Assembly (NCBI GenBank): GCA_945881775.1
Contig: CAMCVE010000012.1
Span: 1-64,000, forward strand
Direction: 5' to 3'
Source: Bacteriovorax stolpii
GTDB lineage: Bacteria; Bdellovibrionota; UBA2428
Length of the DNA: 64,000 nucleotides
The translations under genes and the position numbers were made by a program. Below are positions 59,322 through 64,000 of the stretch, in pieces. The notes under the pieces were generated by a model. It saw only the letters and a program-made list of their open reading frames with translations. It was not told the DNA's origin and did no database searches. Position 1 is the stretch's first letter. Each line of letters opens with the position of its first letter.

Positions 59322-59954
59322 ATGAATCTCATCCACTCCACACCTGCCACCTCCACAAGTGAAACGCGCGGTGCCGTTCAAAAGATGCTCCAGTACATGG
59401 AGATGAGACGCTGCATCGACCGCATTTTCGACCGGGTTGATTCGCCGAGGATTGTGGCTGTCACGAGTCTCGTGCCGGGAGAGGGTAAGACCACTTTTTG
59501 TCTCGCAGCCGCTTGGAGCCTCGCGGAACGTTTGGGTCGTAAGGTTCTTGTCGTTGATACGGCCAACATGGTGCGCTCAAAGTCGACCATCTTAAGCGAC
59601 GTTTGCGGCGTCGAAATGGATCGTCCGTTTGAGGTTCAGAAAGTCCAAGGTGGTCCCGCATCGATGTCCTACACCTGGATACCTCCGTCGATGGGAAGCA
59701 CCCGCGCTCTCAAGTCTCAAATCGAAAGACTTTCTGCGGATTTCGATGTTGTGATTATGGACACTGTCGCGCTGAGCATCAGCAGTCGACTCGAGAACGA
59801 TCCCCTCGAAATGGCTTCGGTGGCCAATGCCATGGTCTTAGTGCGTGGTGAGACGCGCATCGAGCTCGATGCCAACATAAAGCTCGAAGAACTTCAAAAT
59901 GCTGGTGTGCGAGTGCTGGGAATTGTGGCCAATCGCTTCGGGGGTGTGGCTTGA
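59322..59954 (+). CDS. BY-kinase-like/CpsD-type ATPase
   Basis: The protein has 210 residues. The P-loop SLVPGEGKTTF is near residues 47-57, the Walker A' strand reads VLVVDTANM, and Walker B reads DVVIMDTVAL. This is the ParA/MinD-like fold of bacterial tyrosine kinases. The usual D-x-D-x-R-x-P after Walker A' is not kept and there is no C-terminal tyrosine cluster (it ends ANRFGGVA), so kinase activity is doubtful. It precedes its membrane partner in a TTGA overlap, a split arrangement rather than a fused Wzc. Confidence 0.75.
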   Translation: MNLIHSTPATSTSETRGAVQKMLQYMEMRRCIDRIFDRVDSPRIVAVTSLVPGEGKTTFCLAAAWSLAERLGRKVLVVDTANMVRSKSTILSDVCGVEMDRPFEVQKVQGGPASMSYTWIPPSMGSTRALKSQIERLSADFDVVIMDTVALSISSRLENDPLEMASVANAMVLVRGETRIELDANIKLEELQNAGVRVLGIVANRFGGVA

Positions 59955-61099
59955 GTTCTGTCTCCGGTGGAGTCGATGTTCGTGAAATTTTCGCGGTTAT
60001 TCGTCGCTCGCGCAAGATGGTGGGCCTAATCGTCGGAATTTGCGTTCTCATTTTTGCCGTTGCTTCGCTCGTGGCTCCGAAGCGCTACAAGTCGGTCGGG
60101 CTTGTGGGCATTCAAACCGACTATTTCCGCTATCCTCTGATCGAGGAATTTGTCCCCGCTCCTCAAGACATCAGCGAACTCGCTTCGCGCCGCGATGCGC
60201 TCATTCGTGCCGCGCTCTCGGATCAGTTCCTCGAACCCATGGGACGCAAGTTAGGACTCGTGAAATCTCCCAAAGGGTCGCCGTCCGCTGAAATTGAAAT
60301 CGAGTACCTTCGCAACCGCTTTGAGTACTACCCGCTCTCTCTCTCAACGATTCAGGTCGTATTTTCGGGAACCAATGCGCGCTCAACTCAGGAATCCGTC
60401 GACCAGGCGATGCAGCAAATTCTTGCGGTCTTCGCGCAGCAGCGACGTGAGCGCATTCAACATGCCCGCGACAATATCCAAACTCAGATTGAGTCGATGG
60501 CTCTTCAACAAGATCCTTCGAGTTCCTTGCAGGCGATCGGCAAGCCTGAACTGATTCAGTCCGAAATTGGTCGCATCGAAGCCGAAACAGAAATGATGAA
60601 GTCCAGACTCTCCGCGCGGCACCCCACGGTTCTTGCTCTCGTGCGTCGGGCGGAAACCCTGAAGCGCAATTTGAAGGCTGCCACGGGATCTGTCACGTCC
60701 TCGGCGCGGATGCCTCTGCTTGTGGGTGGAAGTCCGCAAAAAGCTTTTAACGAAGTCTATGAGGGCATGGTCAAGAAGCTTGCGTACCTGAACGTGGCGC
60801 TCGAGTTCGAGAGCGATCCGCGTTCTTCTTACGTGAGCGTGCTTCAGCCAGCGAGTTACCCCATCGGAGCGTCGTGGCCCAATCGTCCCCTCTTTCTTAT
60901 TTGGGGTCTTCTGATCGGACTCGTACTTGCGGGTCTCGCGCTCACGGGCCTCGAGTTCTTTACGCTCAGTTCGACTCACGGGCGCCGTCTTGCAGATAGA
61001 ACGGGTCTTCCTCTGCTTGGGGAAATGCCCACACTTCCTAAATCCTCTTCTGAATCTAAGACCGATTCCAAAGTGAAGTTGCCTGAGCAACCGCTATGA
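59951..61099 (+). CDS. Wzz/Wzc-type chain-length determinant membrane protein
   Basis: The protein has 382 residues and a TTG start overlapping the previous stop. The layout is a short cytoplasmic N terminus, membrane segment 1 (MVGLIVGICVLIFAVASLV, about 23-41), a long periplasmic helical region (about 45-310, with VRRAETLKRNLKAA), the proline-containing PNRPLFLIWGLLIGLVLAGL second segment (about 313-335), and a Ser/Lys-rich cytoplasmic tail. It would set polymer length and link the ATPase to Wza. Confidence 0.82.
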   Translation: MSSVSGGVDVREIFAVIRRSRKMVGLIVGICVLIFAVASLVAPKRYKSVGLVGIQTDYFRYPLIEEFVPAPQDISELASRRDALIRAALSDQFLEPMGRKLGLVKSPKGSPSAEIEIEYLRNRFEYYPLSLSTIQVVFSGTNARSTQESVDQAMQQILAVFAQQRRERIQHARDNIQTQIESMALQQDPSSSLQAIGKPELIQSEIGRIEAETEMMKSRLSARHPTVLALVRRAETLKRNLKAATGSVTSSARMPLLVGGSPQKAFNEVYEGMVKKLAYLNVALEFESDPRSSYVSVLQPASYPIGASWPNRPLFLIWGLLIGLVLAGLALTGLEFFTLSSTHGRRLADRTGLPLLGEMPTLPKSSSESKTDSKVKLPEQPL

Positions 61100-62514
61100 C
61101 CCTGCAACTTGCTTACGTCATCGCGATGATCGAGCAAGTCGGATTTGGACTCTTGGTCGTCGCCCTGGTTTTTGTTTGTTGGGATGATATCAAGCGTGGT
61201 CTTTTAGGTCTGCGTTCTCCCGGGACCTTTGCTCCTGTTGCGATTTTTGTTGGAGTCGGTGTTTCTGTGACCGGATTCATGGCCCTTAACTGGGACCTTT
61301 TGCCTCTCGCCATTTCCATCGGTGCCGCGGCTGTCTTTGGACTGCTTTCGACGCGTTTTGCACTTTGTTTTTCGGTGGGTGCTCTGCTTCTGAGACCCTG
61401 GGAAGTTTTACCAGAAAACGACTTTCTCGGCGTGCTGCCGCGTGGCCTTGCGCTCCTCTTAGTCGGAACAGGTCTGCTAAGGCTTCGCGGCACGCGAGAT
61501 TGGCGCTTGCTTGTGACGCCTGAGGACGGAGCCGTACTGGGATTTGCTTTTGTGAGCTATCTCTCCACATTTGTGGCTCCTTCTCTTTTTAATTCTCAAG
61601 CCGATTGGATGCTTACATTTTCCAAGTCGCTCATGATCTTCGTGTTGATTCGTCTCTTCGCGCGCCGGAAGTCCGACGTGGCTGCTTTGTGTCTCACGCT
61701 CGGGATCGTTGGAATGACGCTTGTCGCGATCACCTTGTACCGCATGGAGGCCGACCCTCGGCTCGGACAGACGGGCGCGCGTGCGGATCTTTTTGGACTC
61801 ATAGGAGACCCTAATGATTTGGCTGCGACGCTTCTTCTTGCGGCGCCACTTCTTATGGGTGAGCTCAGACACTGGATTCCCCTCAAGGCTGTGCGCATGG
61901 CGATCATCGCTGCTTTGTCTGTTCTCTCAATATGGGTGATTGTTCAGACGCAGTCCCGCGGAGCCTTTATCGGGGTTCTTGCAGCCATGGCTGCGCTCCT
62001 GTTCGTCGCTCTGAGAACTCCGAAGCGACTGCTCCTCGCGCTTCCGCTGATTCTGGCTTTGTCGGGAGGTCTATTGTTCCGAACGATTCAACGAAGCGAG
62101 TCGGACCTTTCATCTTCGAGTTCGAGTCGAATGGCTTACTGGGTGGCGGGTTGGAGAATGGCGATTCGGCATCCTCTCACAGGTGTTGGCTACGGGGCTT
62201 ATCCACTGCGCTTCGAGGAGTACGCAGACTCTGACAAAGTCGAAGGCAAGCTTCGCACGGCGCATTCGACGTGGGTTCTAGCCCTTGCTGAGACGGGGCT
62301 CCTCGGCGGAGCTCTGCTCGTGCTGGCGGTGATCGGGTCGTTTTTTCGTGTTTTCAAAAGACGCTTCGATGAGCCCGCCGTTTTTGTGGCGTTTGTCGGG
62401 TATTTCGCGGCAGCGACTTTTCTTTCGCACACCTACCTGTTGCACCCCTACCTTTTGATCGGAATTGCATTGTGCGCTCGTGATGAGCGTCCCGAGGAGC
62501 TTAGGATTTTGTGA
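61096..62514 (+). CDS. O-antigen ligase/polymerase-like membrane protein (Wzy_C)
   Basis: The protein has 472 residues with about ten to twelve membrane segments. The Wzy_C hallmarks are VQTQSRGAFIGVLAAM and HPLTGVGYGAYPLRFEEY followed by AHSTWVLALAETGLLGG. These proteins either polymerise repeat units or transfer finished chains to an acceptor; the motif set does not separate the two. It overlaps the chain-length gene by four bases and touches the next start in TGATG. Confidence 0.85.
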   Translation: MTLQLAYVIAMIEQVGFGLLVVALVFVCWDDIKRGLLGLRSPGTFAPVAIFVGVGVSVTGFMALNWDLLPLAISIGAAAVFGLLSTRFALCFSVGALLLRPWEVLPENDFLGVLPRGLALLLVGTGLLRLRGTRDWRLLVTPEDGAVLGFAFVSYLSTFVAPSLFNSQADWMLTFSKSLMIFVLIRLFARRKSDVAALCLTLGIVGMTLVAITLYRMEADPRLGQTGARADLFGLIGDPNDLAATLLLAAPLLMGELRHWIPLKAVRMAIIAALSVLSIWVIVQTQSRGAFIGVLAAMAALLFVALRTPKRLLLALPLILALSGGLLFRTIQRSESDLSSSSSSRMAYWVAGWRMAIRHPLTGVGYGAYPLRFEEYADSDKVEGKLRTAHSTWVLALAETGLLGGALLVLAVIGSFFRVFKRRFDEPAVFVAFVGYFAAATFLSHTYLLHPYLLIGIALCARDERPEELRIL

Positions 62515-64000
62515 TGTCAAAGAGAAGTTGGTCGCGTGGTGTTTTGTTGCTAATTTTCATGGGGACGACCTCTTTTGCTCACGCTGCTTCAGAGGCCACA
62601 TGGAAGATCAAAAAAGCGCAGTGGTCTGCGGCCGATGATAAGGCGTATTCCGACTTCATCCAAAAGCTCGGTGAAAGCTCCTGCTCGACGACGGGTGCCT
62701 GTCTGGACAGCGAAGCCAACCCCTACCGCGCGCGCAATCCGAGCTTTGTGAAGTCGGTGTCTTCGGACTGTTCGCGTTTTCCGTATCTTTTGAGACTCTA
62801 CTTTGCGTTCATGAACGATCTGCCATTCTCGTACGTGGCTAAGGTTTCTGCTCTAGGGAGATCGGGCGACATTGCTCAGTCTCCAGAGGGCAATACCGTT
62901 GTCGCGCGTCGTTCAATCAAAGGTGGAATCACGCTTCGCAAAGCGGTTTCCGAGATGATGTCTCTGACCTCATCGGGGATGTACCGAATTTCCCCGCGCG
63001 AAGATGTGAAGTCAAAAAATGTATTCCCCGATTTCTATCCCGTGGCTCTCGAGCGATCCGCCATACGACCCGGGACTTTGATCTATGATCCCAACGGCCA
63101 TGTCGCGATGGTTTACAAGGTCGATCCGTTTGGAAGAGTGCGTTTCATGGACGCGCATCCCGACAATTCCATCACGCGTGGCACCTATGGCGAGCGTTTT
63201 GCGCGTAGCCGCCCGGCGCTCGCTGCGGGCCTTAAAAACTGGCGTCCGATCACACTCACCACGTCCGGCGATATTGTCGGCGCTAAGAATGCGGAGATCT
63301 CAGACTACAGCCTCATTCAGTATACGGGAACGCATCCCTCCACGGATCCCGAATGGGAATGGAGGCAGAACCGTTTTGTGGTCGAGGGAGTGGACTTTGA
63401 GTTTTACGACTACTTGCGCTTGAAGCTTGCTGAGAAAAAGTTTCGCTTTGATCCCATCCAAGAGACGCGCGACTTGCTTGAGGGGCTGTGTTTCGATTTG
63501 CGGGACCGGGTCGAATCCGTTCAGGAAGCTCTTCAGAATGGCATTGCCGACAAGGAACATCCCGCGATGATCCCTGCAAACATCTATGGGAGCGAGGGCG
63601 AGTGGGGAGTCTTCTCGACGCCCTCGCGAGATGCGCGGCTCAAGTTGGCTTTCCTTGAAACTGAGCGGAAGTTGAAGCAATTTCTTCAGCTCGTCGCGGT
63701 CTCCTCAGACCGCGTGATTTACAGCGGCGGAGTCGAAGACTTGCGTCTCGAAATGCGTGCACTGGTTGAGGCTTCCCACGAGTCGTGTCGCTTGAGCTAT
63801 CGGAATTCGCGCGGCGATGAGCAGAGCTTCGGAATTGCTGACATTGAGGGACGCCTCTGGGATTTGTCTTTTGATCCCTATCATTGCCCTGAACTTCGTT
63901 GGGGAGCCCGAGACGTTGAGCTCGAGTCGTGCCGCGATTCGAGCTTGAAGCGCGAATGGTACGACGCCGAGATCCAGCTTCGAGCCCGTGTGGATCGAGG
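62514..64000 (+). CDS. Secreted Cys/His protein with NlpC/P60- or papain-like features (partial)
   Basis: An open frame runs without a stop from ATG 62514 to the window end (495 codons so far), so the gene is cut. The start has a signal peptide (MSKRSWSRGVLLLIFMGTTSFAHA). Cys86 in SSDCSRFPYLLRLYF heads a helix, and His196 in RPGTLIYDPNGHVAMVYKVD sits in a beta strand, with MDAHPDNS after it; this order of Cys then His is that of NlpC/P60 and papain-like peptidases. It overlaps the O-antigen ligase stop (TGATG). Its substrate is unknown, but the glycan operon placement suggests work on the polymer or wall. Confidence 0.7.
   Translation, partial: MSKRSWSRGVLLLIFMGTTSFAHAASEATWKIKKAQWSAADDKAYSDFIQKLGESSCSTTGACLDSEANPYRARNPSFVKSVSSDCSRFPYLLRLYFAFMNDLPFSYVAKVSALGRSGDIAQSPEGNTVVARRSIKGGITLRKAVSEMMSLTSSGMYRISPREDVKSKNVFPDFYPVALERSAIRPGTLIYDPNGHVAMVYKVDPFGRVRFMDAHPDNSITRGTYGERFARSRPALAAGLKNWRPITLTTSGDIVGAKNAEISDYSLIQYTGTHPSTDPEWEWRQNRFVVEGVDFEFYDYLRLKLAEKKFRFDPIQETRDLLEGLCFDLRDRVESVQEALQNGIADKEHPAMIPANIYGSEGEWGVFSTPSRDARLKLAFLETERKLKQFLQLVAVSSDRVIYSGGVEDLRLEMRALVEASHESCRLSYRNSRGDEQSFGIADIEGRLWDLSFDPYHCPELRWGARDVELESCRDSSLKREWYDAEIQLRARVDR

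Noticed and set aside
1..64000. CRISPR arrays, tRNA or rRNA genes, insertion sequences
   Set aside because: No regular spaced repeats, no tRNA-like clover patterns in the gaps, and no transposase or integrase motifs were seen.

Overview
The window comes from a Gram-negative bacterium of moderate GC content. It is packed with short-spaced and overlapping genes. It encodes a Wza-like outer-membrane polysaccharide exporter, several probable outer-membrane barrels, lipoproteins and many secreted proteins. The mixture (KimA-type K+ importer, App1-like phosphatidate phosphatase, pectinacetylesterase-like and papain-like secreted enzymes, HDOD protein, a GT2-initiator fusion) would fit a Bdellovibrionota-like or related former-deltaproteobacterial lineage. 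That placement is a weak inference; no rRNA or other marker gene is present. No tRNA, rRNA, CRISPR array, transposase or phage gene was seen.

Bases 1-26200 are mostly housekeeping and envelope genes in small operons: a papain-like peptidase diverging from a phospholipase-D-fold enzyme, a BON protein downstream of a coupled membrane-protein pair, YaeQ, a COG2509 flavoprotein, KimA, a Pif1-like helicase, two secreted esterases, a divergent pair of ABC-F ATPases (one Uup-like), a GreA/B-like protein, HDOD, an MBL hydrolase, LD-carboxypeptidase and an App1-type phosphatase. The 375-base gap after the HDOD gene carries two perfect tandem DnaA boxes, a third box and an AT-rich stretch, so it looks origin-like.

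Bases 24713-38839 hold a minus-strand biosynthetic operon: secreted M28-family peptidase, Sfp/EntD-type phosphopantetheinyl transferase, a 3603-residue hybrid synthetase, and two small alpha/beta hydrolases coupled to it by 4-base overlaps. The synthetase reads A-PCP-KS-AT-ACP-aminotransferase-C-A-PCP-C-PCP. It has no thioesterase, and its last C-PCP pair has no adenylation domain. The second A domain reads out as glycine; the embedded class III aminotransferase predicts a beta-amino acid unit. The two hydrolases resemble the exosortase-system hydrolases 1 and 2 and have Cys and Arg where Ser is usual. This is the most novel-looking system in the window.

Bases 38908-64000 are a surface-polysaccharide locus: TIGR04325-type methyltransferase, hexapeptide acyltransferase, four glycosyltransferase genes, an ATP-grasp ligase, low-molecular-weight protein tyrosine phosphatase, a coupled FkbH-ACP-deacetylase-like-GNAT-like set, a fused GT2/undecaprenyl-phosphate sugar-phosphate transferase, a NodB-type deacetylase, a glycosidase-like lipoprotein, Wza, a BY-kinase-like ATPase, a Wzz-like chain-length protein, an O-antigen ligase/polymerase, and a secreted Cys/His protein cut off by the window end. 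Together these could initiate, extend, decorate, polymerise and export a surface glycan; no Wzx flippase is visible.
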